Source: Streptomyces sp. HNM0575 (GTDB lineage Bacteria; Actinomycetota; Actinomycetes; Streptomycetales; Streptomycetaceae). Taken from it: a stretch of DNA of 64,000 nt. The notes beneath the pieces were generated by a model. That model searched no databases and was not told the origin of the DNA. It saw nothing but the letters and a program-made list of their open reading frames with translations. Location: NCBI RefSeq assembly GCF_012726265.1, contig NZ_JAASAG010000001.1, positions 248,001 through 312,000 of the forward strand, read 5' to 3'. Each line of letters starts with the position of its first letter. Position 1 is the stretch's first letter. A program made the translations under genes and the position numbers. Below are positions 39,167 through 48,627 of this stretch, piece after piece.

Positions 39167-41231
39167 CGCCCTCGCCCGGCACCGGCGGTGCCAGCTCCAC
39201 GTCGAGCACCCGCAGCGAGTCGTTGAGCGTGTGGATGCAGTGCGCCAGCCACACCGTGAACTGGGTCTCCGAGGAACGCATGTCCATCTGAAGCGCCCGC
39301 GAGGCACGTTCGAGTTTGTAGAGCATGGTGTTGCGGTGCAGCTGGAGGCGGCGCGCGGCGGCGTTGAGATTGCCCGACTCGGCGATGTACGCGAGGACGA
39401 CCTGCTCCAGGTTGCCCGTCTGCCCGTCGGCCCGCCGCAGCGGCTGGAGGATCTCCTCGGCGAAGGCGCGTCCCTGCTCGCCGGAGGCGGCCGCCTCGAT
39501 CGCGGCGAACACCCGCAGCCTGTCGTAGCCGCACACGATGGGCACGTCAACGCGGCGTGACAGCTCCAGCGCGATGCGGGCCTCGCGGTAGCTCTCCGCG
39601 ACGCCCGCGGCGCCCACCGCGCCGCGGCCGTGCGCGACCTGGGCCTCGGCGCCCAGGTGGTTGCGCACCGCCTTGTGCACGACCTCGCCGAAGGACCGTA
39701 TCTCCTCCTGCTGCGCCGAGGCGTCGAAGTGCTTTGAGGAGCCGGGTGACGCCAACTGCCGTACGACGACAAGCAGTTTGCCCACGTACGCGGCGAGGGT
39801 GAGGCCGCCGGCGGCACCTGCGGTCCCGCCGGGACCGGCCGCACCGTTCAGTCCCCCGACGACCCGCAGCAGGCTCTGCGCCCGCGCCCCTTCGAGCGGG
39901 GGCACCGCCGCGGCGAAGACCGCGTGCCGGGCCCGCATGTCGAATCTGTAGTGCCGGGAGCGGGCCTCCAGTTCGTGTACGTCGGTGAAGCGACCGTGCA
40001 CCAGCGTGTCCAGGAAGTCGTCCCGCGCACGCTCCTCCGCCTCGGCCACCGACCGCTGCCGCAGCAGCTCGGAGGCGATCAGCGGCGCCCCCTGTTCCAC
40101 GATCACCCGGTGCTGCGCCAGGTCGTGCGGCTCGGCCGGTACGACGGGCTCGACGACGGCGACTGTGCCGTACACGGCGCCCGCCACCCCGAACGGTGCG
40201 ACGACGGCGTGCACGGTGGCGCCCCGCGCCGTGCGGAACACCACGTCGCGCGCCCCGTGTTCGCCGTGGCCGCCGCCCTGCCGGCCGGCGCGTGGCGGCA
40301 GATGAGCGGCCAGCCCGTGCGCGTCCCCTGCGCCTGCCCCGACGTCTCCTGTCCTGTCCTCCCCGGCGTCCCCCGCCTCCCGGGCCCCGGCCTCCCCGGT
40401 CCCGTTGTCCGCGGTCCCGTTGTCCGCCGTCCCGCTGTGCACGGTCCCGGTCTCCGCGGCCCGCTCCCCGTTGCCCGCCGACGCCAGCACTTCGCCGTCG
40501 GCGTCGAGGATCACCAGCCCGGCCTGGGCGAGGCCCGCCATGGCGTGCGCGAGCGCGGGCAGTCCCGTACCGGCGGTGAACACCTCGCTGAGCGTGCGGT
40601 GCACACGCACGCTGTACTCCAGCACGTGCGCCGACCCGGCCAGGGTCTTCACCGCCACCAGGCGGCCGATGCTGCGGTAGTCGGCCTCCGACGGCAGCCC
40701 CACGAGGGGGAGCCCCGCACCGTCGGCGGCGCGGACGGCACCGGCCAGGTCGGCGGCGGCCCCGCCGCCGCTCCCCGCGCGCGGTCGCACCAGCAGCGCG
40801 GCCGCGCCGCGCCTGGCCAGGTCCTCCACCACGGCGCTCGCGTGCTCCGCCGTACGGAACCTGCCCGCCGGGGCGTGCACGGCCACGCCGAGCAGATCCC
40901 CGCCCCCGCGCTCGCGCTCCCCTTCGACCTCCGAGAGCGGAAGACACCAGGTGACCGGCTGGTGCAGCCCGGCCTCGCCGCCGAGCAGCCGGCCGCGCAG
41001 CACGGGTTCCCCGAGCAGCGCCCCGACGGTGAGCCGCTCACCGAGCACCTCGCCCGTCTCCGGGTGGTGCGCGGGATCGTGCGCGGGGTCGTACGCGTGC
41101 ACGTGACCGGGTTCGTGGGCGGGGGCCGGAACCCGGTCCGGGCCGGGTCCTGGGTCCGGTGCCGGGGCCGGGTCCTGGGCCGGATCCGGCGAGAGTGCCG
41201 GGGAGCGGGAGGGGTCCGGGGAGTGTGCCAT
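39156..41231 (-). CDS. PucR-family transcriptional regulator
   Basis: The 691-residue protein has a Pro/Asp/His-rich N-terminus (DPAHDPAHHP repeats), then a PucR N-domain (LTVGALLGEPVLRGRLLGGE, VTWCLPLSEVEG). A GGDEF-like sensor region follows, interrupted by Gly/Thr/Asn-rich repeats (SGTADNGTADNGTG). The C-terminal HTH_30 domain is LEQVVLAYIAESGNLNAAAR with RLQLHRNTMLYKLERA. Such regulators control purine, amine and aromatic catabolism. It is divergent from the aldehyde dehydrogenase across 182 bp, its most likely target. Confidence 0.93.
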
Positions 41232-41413
41232 GTGCCTACATCCTTCAGCGGCGTGGGTGCGGAATGTACGAAGCGGTCCCTGCCGGGCCGGGCGAAGACT
41301 GCGAGTACGTCTGGCGGATGCGCCCCACGGCGCCGGCGGATGCTGCGGCCACAGCGACCGTCACCCGGTGCCGTTCATCACTGCACACCAACCATGCGGA
41401 ACAGGAGGCCGAC

Positions 41414-43024
41414 TTGTCGAGATCGCAGGAAAGCCCAGTCCGGGAGGGCGTCACCGGCCCGCGGACGGACGGCACAGGTCCGGAAGCGGACGCAAGCGGC
41501 CCCGCTCACGGCCCCGCTCACGGCCCCGGTCACGGTCCCGCTCACGGCCCCGAACCGGACGCGCAGCCCCCCACCGCCGTCTCCACGGATACCTCCGTCG
41601 CCCCCGATACTGCCGTCGCCGCCGGGACCGTCGTCTCGACCGATCCGGCCGAGCCCTCCCGGACCGTCGGCACGTTCACGGCCGCCACCCCCGCCTCGGC
41701 CGCCGAGGCGGTCGCACGCGCCGACGAGGCCGCGACGGCCTGGGCGGCCCTGCCTGCCGGCCGCCGCGCCCAGGTGCTCGGCCGCGCCGCCGACCTGCTT
41801 GAGGACGAAGCCGGCACCCTGGCCCGGCTGATCACCCGCGAGCAGGGCAAACCGCTGAGCGCCGCCAAGGGCGAAGTGGGCAAGACCGTCGAGCAGTTCA
41901 GGCTCTCCGCGCAGCTGGCCTTCATGGTCGAGGGCGTCACCTACCCCCGGGAGTCGGCTTCGCTGTCGGCGTGGACGATGCGCGTTCCGCTCGGCGTCGT
42001 CGTCGCGATCACGCCGTGGAACTTCCCCGTCTCGCTGGCCGCGCGCAAGATCGCCCCGGCGCTCGCCGCGGGCAACGCGGTGGTCTTCAAGCCCTCACCG
42101 GTGGCCGCCGCCTGCGGCGAGTATCTGGCCGGGGCCTGCCACCGCGCCGGTGTGCCCGAAGAGGTGCTGCCGGTGCTGCACGGCGACTCGCACGACGCGA
42201 TGTCGGCCCTCGTCGGCGCGAGCCAGGTGCGTGCCGTCACCTTCACCGGTTCCGACGCCGTCGGCGCTCACCTCCAGCGCACGGCGAACCCGCCCGCCCG
42301 GCGCCAGTTCGAACTCGGCGGCCACAACGCGGCCCTCGTCTGCGCCGACGCCGACCTTCCGCGCGCCGCCGCGGCCGTGGCGGGCGGCGCCTTCGGTCTG
42401 TCGGGCCAGGTGTGCACGGCCACGGACCGGGTGCTCGTGGACCGTTCCGTGCTGGAGGAGTTCTCCGGGCTGCTGCGCGAGCAGGTCACGGCGCTGCGAG
42501 TGGGCCGCGGCGACGACGGCGAGGCCGGCCTCGGGCCGGTCGCCACCCGCGACCGCCGCGACCGGCTCACCGCGCTCGTCGACTCCGCCCGCGAGCAGGG
42601 CGCGAAGGTCACCGCCGAGGGGACGCTGCTGCCCGGCCTCGACCCGGACGGCCACTGGGTCGTGCCCGTACTGCTGGAGGACGTCCCCGAGGACCACCCC
42701 GCGGTCACCGCTGAGATCTTCGGTCCGGTGCTCGCCGTCGTCCCCGTCGACGGGACCGGCGAGGGCATCCGCGTCGTCAACTCCACACCGCACGGCCTGG
42801 TCTCGGCCGTGCACACCCGCGATCTGGGCACGGCGGGCCGCTTCATGCGCGAGGTCCGGTGCGGCGTGGTCAAGGTCAACGACCGTACGACCGGGAACGG
42901 CGTGGCGCCTCCCTTCGGCGGCTGGGGCGCCTCCAGCTCCGGCGCGTTCCCCGAAGGGGGCCGCGGTGCCCTCGACTTCGTCACCGACACCAAGACCGTG
43001 TACTGCGACTACCAGGAGAGCTGA
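41414..43024 (+). CDS. NAD(P)-dependent aldehyde dehydrogenase
   Basis: The 536-residue protein has a non-conserved N-terminus of about 75 residues with HGPAHGPGHGPAHGP-type repeats, then an ALDH core. Key regions are TPWNFPVSLAARKIAPALAA, KPSPVAAACGEYLAG, FTGSDAVGAHLQ, FELGGHNAALV and the catalytic Cys in SGQVCTATDR. Resemblance is to succinate-semialdehyde and related dehydrogenases; the substrate is not certain. TTG 41414 is chosen because AGGAGG lies 7 bp upstream. The stop overlaps the GlcG-family gene. Confidence 0.92.
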   Translation: MSRSQESPVREGVTGPRTDGTGPEADASGPAHGPAHGPGHGPAHGPEPDAQPPTAVSTDTSVAPDTAVAAGTVVSTDPAEPSRTVGTFTAATPASAAEAVARADEAATAWAALPAGRRAQVLGRAADLLEDEAGTLARLITREQGKPLSAAKGEVGKTVEQFRLSAQLAFMVEGVTYPRESASLSAWTMRVPLGVVVAITPWNFPVSLAARKIAPALAAGNAVVFKPSPVAAACGEYLAGACHRAGVPEEVLPVLHGDSHDAMSALVGASQVRAVTFTGSDAVGAHLQRTANPPARRQFELGGHNAALVCADADLPRAAAAVAGGAFGLSGQVCTATDRVLVDRSVLEEFSGLLREQVTALRVGRGDDGEAGLGPVATRDRRDRLTALVDSAREQGAKVTAEGTLLPGLDPDGHWVVPVLLEDVPEDHPAVTAEIFGPVLAVVPVDGTGEGIRVVNSTPHGLVSAVHTRDLGTAGRFMREVRCGVVKVNDRTTGNGVAPPFGGWGASSSGAFPEGGRGALDFVTDTKTVYCDYQES

Positions 43025-43473
43025 TGTACACCCAGCACCGCCTGACCCTCGAGGACGCCCTGATCATGCTGGAGGCCGCGGAGGCGGAGGCCGAGCGGAT
43101 CGGTGTGAAGCAGACGATCTGCATCGCCGACGACGGCGCGCATCCCGTGGCGCTGCACCGGATGACGGGAGCCCGCCTGACGGGCGTGGAGATCGCCGTC
43201 GCCAAGGCGTTCACCGCGGCCGGACACCAGCGCTCCACCCACCTGTTCAACGAGGAGCCCAACGGGCCCGCGCTGCCCGGCAACGAGGCCTTCGGCATCC
43301 AGCACATGCATCCGGGACGGTTCGCCGCCTTCGTCGGGGGCTTTCCCGTCGTGTACGAGGGGCAGGTCGTGGGCGCGGTCGGGGTCAGCGGCGGCAACGG
43401 AGAACAGGACAAGGCGGTCGGTGCCGCCGCGCTCGCCGCGTTCGAGGCGAAGGTGGCCGCGCGGGAGATGTGA
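43024..43473 (+). CDS. GlcG/HbpS family protein
   Basis: The 149-residue protein is a full-length GlcG/HbpS-like protein (LTLEDALIMLEAAEAEAERI, ICIADDGAHPVALHRMTGA, AVAKAFTAA, VGAVGVSGGNGEQDK). Members bind heme or cobalamin-like ligands, or accompany glycolate and diol metabolism. There is no signal peptide, so unlike secreted HbpS it should be cytoplasmic. Its ATG overlaps the aldehyde dehydrogenase TGA (TGATG), suggesting a joint role. Confidence 0.92.
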   Translation: MYTQHRLTLEDALIMLEAAEAEAERIGVKQTICIADDGAHPVALHRMTGARLTGVEIAVAKAFTAAGHQRSTHLFNEEPNGPALPGNEAFGIQHMHPGRFAAFVGGFPVVYEGQVVGAVGVSGGNGEQDKAVGAAALAAFEAKVAAREM

Positions 43474-43542
43474 CCACCGGCACCCCGTTCCCCCCTGTGA
43501 CCTCGGGGGTTGGCCCCGGCACGCCCCCGTAAGCTCGACGGC

Positions 43543-45759
43543 ATGCGAGTCCTGCCCTGGTTCCGTGCGTTCGGGGAGACGGCGCGGTCCGGACTGTCGG
43601 TCGAGCGTGCCAAGCTGACGCCGCTCATCGCGCTGCGTGCCGCCGCCGGTGTCGCGATCATCGTGCTGGTGACGCTGTCGCTGGGGTCGCCCGGGCTCGC
43701 GGTGGCGTCGGCGTTCGGCGCGTTCTCCTCGGGGGTGGCGACGTTCCAGCGCAGCTGGCGTCCGCGCCCGGTGCTGGCGCTGTGCGCGGGTGCGGCGCTG
43801 GCCCTGTCGACGTTCGTCGGCTATCTGGTCGTCGCGCATCCCGCCGCCTTCGTACTGCTCCTCGCCGCCTGGGCGTTCGCCTCCGGTCTGGCCTGGGGGC
43901 TGGGGCCGACCGCGGGCGTCGTGGCGTCCTCGACGGTGGCCTGCATGCTCGTGACCGTCACGCTGCCGACCACCGTGCTCGGCGCCCTCGTCCACGCGTT
44001 GCTCATCGCGGCGGGCGGCTGCGTGCAGGCCGCGCTGATCGTGCTCGTGCCCGTACGGCCGTGGGGCGAGCGCCGCGACGCGCTGGCCGACGCCCTCGCC
44101 GCCGTCTCCGACTACGCGCGCCGGCTGCGCCACGACCCCGGTGCGTCCTTCGACCCCAAGCCGCTGATGGAGGCCCGCAGCGCCGCCGCCGTGACACCCC
44201 GCCAGGCCCGCCGCCGCCCGCGTCAGCTCGGCGGGTACCGGGGCCTGGCCGAGCGCTTCCGGCCGGTGCTCGCCTCGCTCGCCGACCCCGTCGTCGGTGC
44301 GCCGATGGTGGGCCGTGAGCGGGACCGCGTAAGGGAGTTGCTCCAGGCGGCCGCGACCGTGCTGGACGCGACCGCTCGCGCGGTCCGCCGCGGCGAGCGC
44401 GTGCGCCTGCCCGAGGACGCCCTCGACGTGCTCCAAGTCCCCGAGACCGGACCGGTGTTGAGCGGCCCGGCGCGCAAGGCCGCGATGCGGCTGATCGCCC
44501 TCACCCAGGACGCCGTCGACGCCGCGCAGGAACCGGTCGAGGTCACCCGCTCCCTGCCGCTGTTCCCCCGCGCGACCTGGCAGATGCCCGCGCGGCCCGA
44601 CAGCGTCGAGGACGCCGACGTCTACGCCGACACCGAGGCGGACGCCCGGCCCGCGCAGCCCGTGCCGCCGCGCCACCTCAGCCAGCCGTCGCTCGCGGTG
44701 CTCGCGCCCGTCGCGCTGCGCACCTTCCGGCGCGAGCTGCGCTGGTCGTCCCCGGTATGCAGGCACGCGCTGCGCGTCGCCGCCGTCGTCGCCGCGAGCT
44801 ATCTGCTGGGCAAGGCGCTGCCGCCCGAGCACGGCTACTGGGCGCCGCTGACGGCCGTGATGGTGATGCGGCCCGACTTCTCCCGTACGTACGAGCGGGG
44901 CGTGGCGCGCGTCGTCGGGACGCTCTTCGGGGTGGGGCTCGCGGGCACCCTGACCGCGCTGGCGCATCCGCCGCCGTACGCGAGCGCCGTGCTGGCGGTG
45001 GCCAGCGCCGGCTGCATGTACCTGCTGATGCGCACCGGCTACGCCATCACCTCGGCGTGCATCGGCGCTTACGTCGTCTTCCTGCTGGGCACCGCCGGCT
45101 CGACGTGGTCGCAGACCGTGCTGGAGCGGATCTGGCTGACGGCGCTCGGCGGTGCGCTGGCCATGCTCAGCTATGCGCTCTTCCCGGCGTGGGAGACACC
45201 GCAGTTGAGGGGCCGGCTCGCCGACTGGCTTGAGGCGACGGGGAGTTACACCGTCGCCGTCTTCGACTGCTTCGCCGGACCGGCGGGTCCCGCGGCGGGC
45301 GTCGTCGGCACGCCCGCCCCCGCGCATCCGTACCGCAAGGTCCGCGAGGCGCTGCTCGACACGCGTGCCGCGCGCCAGGAATGGGACCAGACGGCGACGA
45401 GGGCGGGCGCCGAACCCGTACGTCACCGTGGCGGTCTGTCGCGGCGCTCGGCGTCGGCGGCACAGTCCGCGATGGTCACCCTGGGCCGGGTCACGATGCT
45501 GCTGGAGGCCCATCTGCCGGACCGCGACGCGGAGCCCAGCGCGGGCGCCGCCGACTACTCGGAGGCCGTGCGGACCGCGCTGCCGGACGCGGTGGCGGCG
45601 GTCCGCGAGGGCCGCACCCCCGACTGGGGCCCGGTGCACGACGCGCTGTCGCGCTGGTGGGAGCTGGAGTCGGACCGCCCGTCCCCCTCGGTGGCGCTGC
45701 GCACGGCGGACCTGCTGACGGACGCGGCGGAGGACCTGGCGGACGCGGCCTCGCGCTGA
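43543..45759 (+). CDS. FUSC family membrane protein (aromatic-acid exporter type)
   Basis: The 738-residue protein has two hydrophobic blocks typical of FUSC/AaeB-like exporters. The first (about 30-165) has LIALRAAAGVAIIVLVTLSL and LAVASAFGAFSSGVATFQRS. The second (about 410-550) has RVAAVVAASYLLGKALPPEH, YWAPLTAVMVMRPDFSRTYE and GTLFGVGLAGTL. Long cytoplasmic helical regions follow each. TAAGCT 8 bp upstream of the ATG with no Shine-Dalgarno suggests a leaderless message. Substrate unknown. Confidence 0.92.
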   Translation: MRVLPWFRAFGETARSGLSVERAKLTPLIALRAAAGVAIIVLVTLSLGSPGLAVASAFGAFSSGVATFQRSWRPRPVLALCAGAALALSTFVGYLVVAHPAAFVLLLAAWAFASGLAWGLGPTAGVVASSTVACMLVTVTLPTTVLGALVHALLIAAGGCVQAALIVLVPVRPWGERRDALADALAAVSDYARRLRHDPGASFDPKPLMEARSAAAVTPRQARRRPRQLGGYRGLAERFRPVLASLADPVVGAPMVGRERDRVRELLQAAATVLDATARAVRRGERVRLPEDALDVLQVPETGPVLSGPARKAAMRLIALTQDAVDAAQEPVEVTRSLPLFPRATWQMPARPDSVEDADVYADTEADARPAQPVPPRHLSQPSLAVLAPVALRTFRRELRWSSPVCRHALRVAAVVAASYLLGKALPPEHGYWAPLTAVMVMRPDFSRTYERGVARVVGTLFGVGLAGTLTALAHPPPYASAVLAVASAGCMYLLMRTGYAITSACIGAYVVFLLGTAGSTWSQTVLERIWLTALGGALAMLSYALFPAWETPQLRGRLADWLEATGSYTVAVFDCFAGPAGPAAGVVGTPAPAHPYRKVREALLDTRAARQEWDQTATRAGAEPVRHRGGLSRRSASAAQSAMVTLGRVTMLLEAHLPDRDAEPSAGAADYSEAVRTALPDAVAAVREGRTPDWGPVHDALSRWWELESDRPSPSVALRTADLLTDAAEDLADAASR

Positions 45760-46336
45760 CGCGCGGGTCCGGCCGACCGCAGGCGTAGGCGGTACGCGGA
45801 GCCGTACGCGCAAGTCGGCTCCAACTCCGCCTGGGCGTGGCCGTTTCGCCCTCGCACTACGATCTGGGCTGGCACATCACCGGCACCTGGGGGGGCGTTC
45901 GGCGCCGCCGCCCCGGCCTGGAGAAGTGCCTGGCCGCGCTGCGCTCGGCGTACCCGCCGGAGGACGCCCGTACGTACGTGCTCGAAGCGGCGGCGGCACT
46001 CACGCACTCCGGCGTCCACCCGCTGGTGGCGGCGACCGCCGCATCGGACACCTCGTACTCGGCCGCGACCCCGACGTCGTGGACGCGGCGGGCACGCGAT
46101 CCGAGTACGCAAGCTGAACGCGCAAGCCGTGCACGCAAGTTGGAGGGCCAGCCCGGGCACGCAAGCCGGACGCGCAATGGGCACGCAAGTCAGGCGCGCA
46201 AGCCGCGGACGTCCAAGTCGGGTGCGCGGGCCGGGCATGCAAGCCCAACGCCAAGTCGCGCGCGCAAGCCGTACGCGCAATCGCGGGCGTGCAGGCCGGG
46301 CGCGGGGATCCGCGCAGGAGGGCGGGGGTCAGGCCG
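45760..46336. other. Gene-poor stretch with degenerate ACGCAAGC repeats
   Basis: No ORF here has recognisable family motifs. An open plus frame from GTG 45837 begins plausibly (SPSHYDLGWHITGTWGG, then LEKCLAALRSAYPPEDARTY). It then runs into a basic repeat-derived tail and on past the antisense ligase gene, so I do not call it. From about 46090 to 46300 the motif GCACGCAAGCC recurs in degenerate form roughly every 12-18 bp. Confidence 0.5.
46090..46300. repeat. Degenerate ACGCAAGC array
   Basis: About ten imperfect copies of (G/C)(A/C)GCAAGCC occur with irregular 12-18 bp spacing between the FUSC gene and the DNA ligase gene. The copies keep the core GCAAG while flanks vary. Confidence 0.6.
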
Positions 46337-47356
46337 TCAGACGTCTGCGCGCAGGCGCACGTATCGAACCAGCGGTACGCGGCCCGTCCGCACCCGTACC
46401 TCGACGGTCAGCGGCTCGGCCGTCGCGGCCCTCAACGGCCGCCACCGTACGTCGAGTCGGTCGTCCTCGGTCTCCTCGCCGAGCCGCCCGGCGACGGCGC
46501 CGCCCAGCTGCGCCGCGGCGACCGGTGCGAGCCGGGGCGTGGTCACGGCGCGGCGCCCGTCGGGCAGGTCGACGACGGCGCCCCAGGGCCGCCGCTCCGG
46601 TCCGGTGACCCCGGCGAGGCGCGCGTCGACGGTGTCCGCCGATCTCACCTTCCGCCAGGCGGCGCGTGGTTCGCCCGGACGGTAGGGGGAGTCCCAGCGT
46701 TTGGAGACGATGCCCTCGACGCCCTGCGGCCTCATGTCCCGCATCCACTCCCGGGCACGTGCCGCGTCGTCCGTGGCGAGCACCGACTGGATCTCCGGGC
46801 CCGCCTGTCCCGCGATGCTCAGCAGCCGCGGCCAGCGCGTGCTCAGCGGCTCGGACCGCAGATCGGTGTACGGCGCGGCGAGCACGTCGAAGGCGACCAG
46901 GATGGCCCCGGGAGTCCTGCGGGCCCGTTTCGCCAGGCCCCTGGACTGCACGGCCTCGAAGTCGAAGCGTCCCTCCTGCTCGTTCCACACGACCACTTCG
47001 CCGTCGATGACGGTTCCCGTGCCCAACTGCCCGGCGGCTTCGGCGAGTTCGGGGAACTGGCGGGTCACGTCACGCTTGCTGCGCGAGTGGATCCGTACGC
47101 CCCGGGTGGTGACGGCGAGGGCGACGCGCCAGCCGTCGAGTTTCACGGAGTGGTGCCAGCCCGGGCCGCCGGGCACGGCCTCGACCGGCTTCGGCCGCAT
47201 CAGCTCCACCGGCAGCCGCACCGTGAGCGCACCGCCCGCCCCGCCCTCGGCCTCCGCCCCGCCCTCGGCCTCCGTCCCGCCCTCCGTCCCGTCCCGCGCT
47301 CCGTCCCCCGCACCGCCCGTCCCGTCCGCACCGGAATTCACAGCCGTCAGCCTCAC
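46337..47356 (-). CDS. ATP-dependent DNA ligase
   Basis: The 339-residue protein has the ligase nucleotidyltransferase motif I with the adenylated Lys72 (KLDGWR), then SRSKRDVTRQFPEL, IDGEVVVWNE, LVAFDVLAAPYTDLR, VEGIVSKRWDSPYRPGEP and an OB-fold C-terminus. Length and layout match the small LigC/LigD-ligase type of actinobacteria, which seal nicks in repair and end joining. A Gly/Ala/Glu repeat region (about 12-45) precedes the core. GTG 47356 is chosen for GGGAG 8 bp upstream. No Ku or LigD polymerase gene is nearby. Confidence 0.92.
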   Translation of the reverse strand: MRLTAVNSGADGTGGAGDGARDGTEGGTEAEGGAEAEGGAGGALTVRLPVELMRPKPVEAVPGGPGWHHSVKLDGWRVALAVTTRGVRIHSRSKRDVTRQFPELAEAAGQLGTGTVIDGEVVVWNEQEGRFDFEAVQSRGLAKRARRTPGAILVAFDVLAAPYTDLRSEPLSTRWPRLLSIAGQAGPEIQSVLATDDAARAREWMRDMRPQGVEGIVSKRWDSPYRPGEPRAAWRKVRSADTVDARLAGVTGPERRPWGAVVDLPDGRRAVTTPRLAPVAAAQLGGAVAGRLGEETEDDRLDVRWRPLRAATAEPLTVEVRVRTGRVPLVRYVRLRADV

Positions 47357-47519
47357 GGTGGCGCTCCCGGGCGGCCCGGCGGGCACGCCGCGGCGGCGCG
47401 CGGTCCACCGCTGTGGCGGATCGGCCGCAAGCGGCCCGGCAGGAGCGGTCCGTGACGCCGCGGGCGATGAGTTGCGCGCCGCGCCCCGGTCGGCATTCGT
47501 ACGACGAAGGGACCGGAGC

Positions 47520-48104
47520 ATGAGGAAGATCGTTCTGCCGGTGTCGCTGTCGCTGGACGGCTGCTTCGAGGGCCCGGACGGCGGGCTCGACTGGCACATG
47601 GTCGACGACGAGCTGCACACCCACTTCAACGAGCAACTGCGGGGCCTGAGCGCCTTCCTGATGGGGCGCGTCAACTACGAGCTGATGTCCCGGGTCTGGC
47701 CGAACGCCGACGCCGATCCGGCCAGCTCCGGGCCCGAGGCGGAGTTCGCCGGAATCTGGCGGGAGACACCCAAGATCGTCTTCTCCAGGACGCTGGAGCG
47801 GGCGGACGATCCGGAGACGACCGTCGAGCGGGAGGTCGACCCCGCGAGGATCCGCGAGCTGAAGCGCGGGCCCGGCGGCGACATGAGCATCGGCGGCTCC
47901 GTGCTGGCGGAGGCCTTCCGCAGGCACGACCTGATCGACGAGTACCGCGTGTACGTGCACCCCGTGATCCTCGGCGGCGGCAGGCCCTTCTTCGAACCGT
48001 CGGACGCGAGGACTCCCCTCGCGCTCGCCGGCACCCGCACCTTCGGCAACGGCGTCGTGCTGCTGCACTACACGCGCACGGCGCCCGGCCGGGCCGTCCT
48101 CTGA
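47520..48104 (+). CDS. DHFR/RibD-like family protein
   Basis: The 194-residue protein is another RibD_C/dihydrofolate reductase-like member (KIVLPVSLSLDGCFEGPDGG, FLMGRVNYELMSRVWP, IVFSRTLERAD, MSIGGSVLAEAFRRHDLIDE, VHPVILGGGRPFF). It differs clearly from the homologue at 30.5 kb. Physiological substrate unknown. The ATG is preceded by GAAGGGA. It is divergent from the ligase gene and convergent with the CBS gene. Confidence 0.93.
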   Translation: MRKIVLPVSLSLDGCFEGPDGGLDWHMVDDELHTHFNEQLRGLSAFLMGRVNYELMSRVWPNADADPASSGPEAEFAGIWRETPKIVFSRTLERADDPETTVEREVDPARIRELKRGPGGDMSIGGSVLAEAFRRHDLIDEYRVYVHPVILGGGRPFFEPSDARTPLALAGTRTFGNGVVLLHYTRTAPGRAVL

Positions 48105-48122
48105 CCCGCGACCGCTCCGGGC

Positions 48123-48587
48123 TCAGTCGCCGCTGAGGAGCAGCGCGCCGAGCAGGTGCGAGGCGGTGACGACGCCCAGCAGTTCCGTGCCCCCGCCACC
48201 GCCCGTGGCGGTCACCGCCACGAGCGGGCTGTGCACCCGCGCCATCAGCGCGGCGACCTCCAGCAGCGTGTCGTCGGCGTCCGCCACGGGCGGCGGCCCG
48301 GCGTCGGGCGGCAGGCAGTCGCCGACGCGGTGGCCCTCCAGCGCCTCGGCGAGCCGGTCGGCGTGCTCCTCGTCGACGACGGCCGCGAGGGCCGGGTCCT
48401 CCAGCACGTACGGCGGCACCAGCGTCTTGAGCATCTGAGAGGCGGGCAGGATCGCCCGCGGCTCGCCGCCTTCGCCGAGCACGATCAGCGCGGGAAGCCG
48501 GTGCCCGGCCATCAGCCGTGCCGCCTCCAGGGCGTCGCTGCCGACGGTGACCGACTCGTATGGGACGGCCAGATCACATGCGCGCAC
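48123..48587 (-). CDS. Two-CBS-domain protein
   Basis: The 154-residue protein is a tandem CBS pair (SVTVGSDALEAARLMAGHRL with LIVLGEGG, and PPVADADDTLLEVAALMARV with ELLGVVTASHLLGALL). CBS pairs sense adenine nucleotides and regulate partner proteins. It lies 40 bp downstream of a Na+/anion transporter gene in the same direction, so it may gate or monitor the transporters encoded upstream (inference). The start is GTG. Confidence 0.9.
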   Translation of the reverse strand: MRACDLAVPYESVTVGSDALEAARLMAGHRLPALIVLGEGGEPRAILPASQMLKTLVPPYVLEDPALAAVVDEEHADRLAEALEGHRVGDCLPPDAGPPPVADADDTLLEVAALMARVHSPLVAVTATGGGGGTELLGVVTASHLLGALLLSGD

Positions 48588-48627
48588 GACGGACTCCCAA
48601 CTCCATCTCGACCGCTGCCGCGGATCA

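Noticed and set aside
45837..46685. Plus-strand open frame as a gene
   Set aside because: After about 80 plausible residues it becomes repeat-derived basic sequence and runs antisense into the ligase gene.
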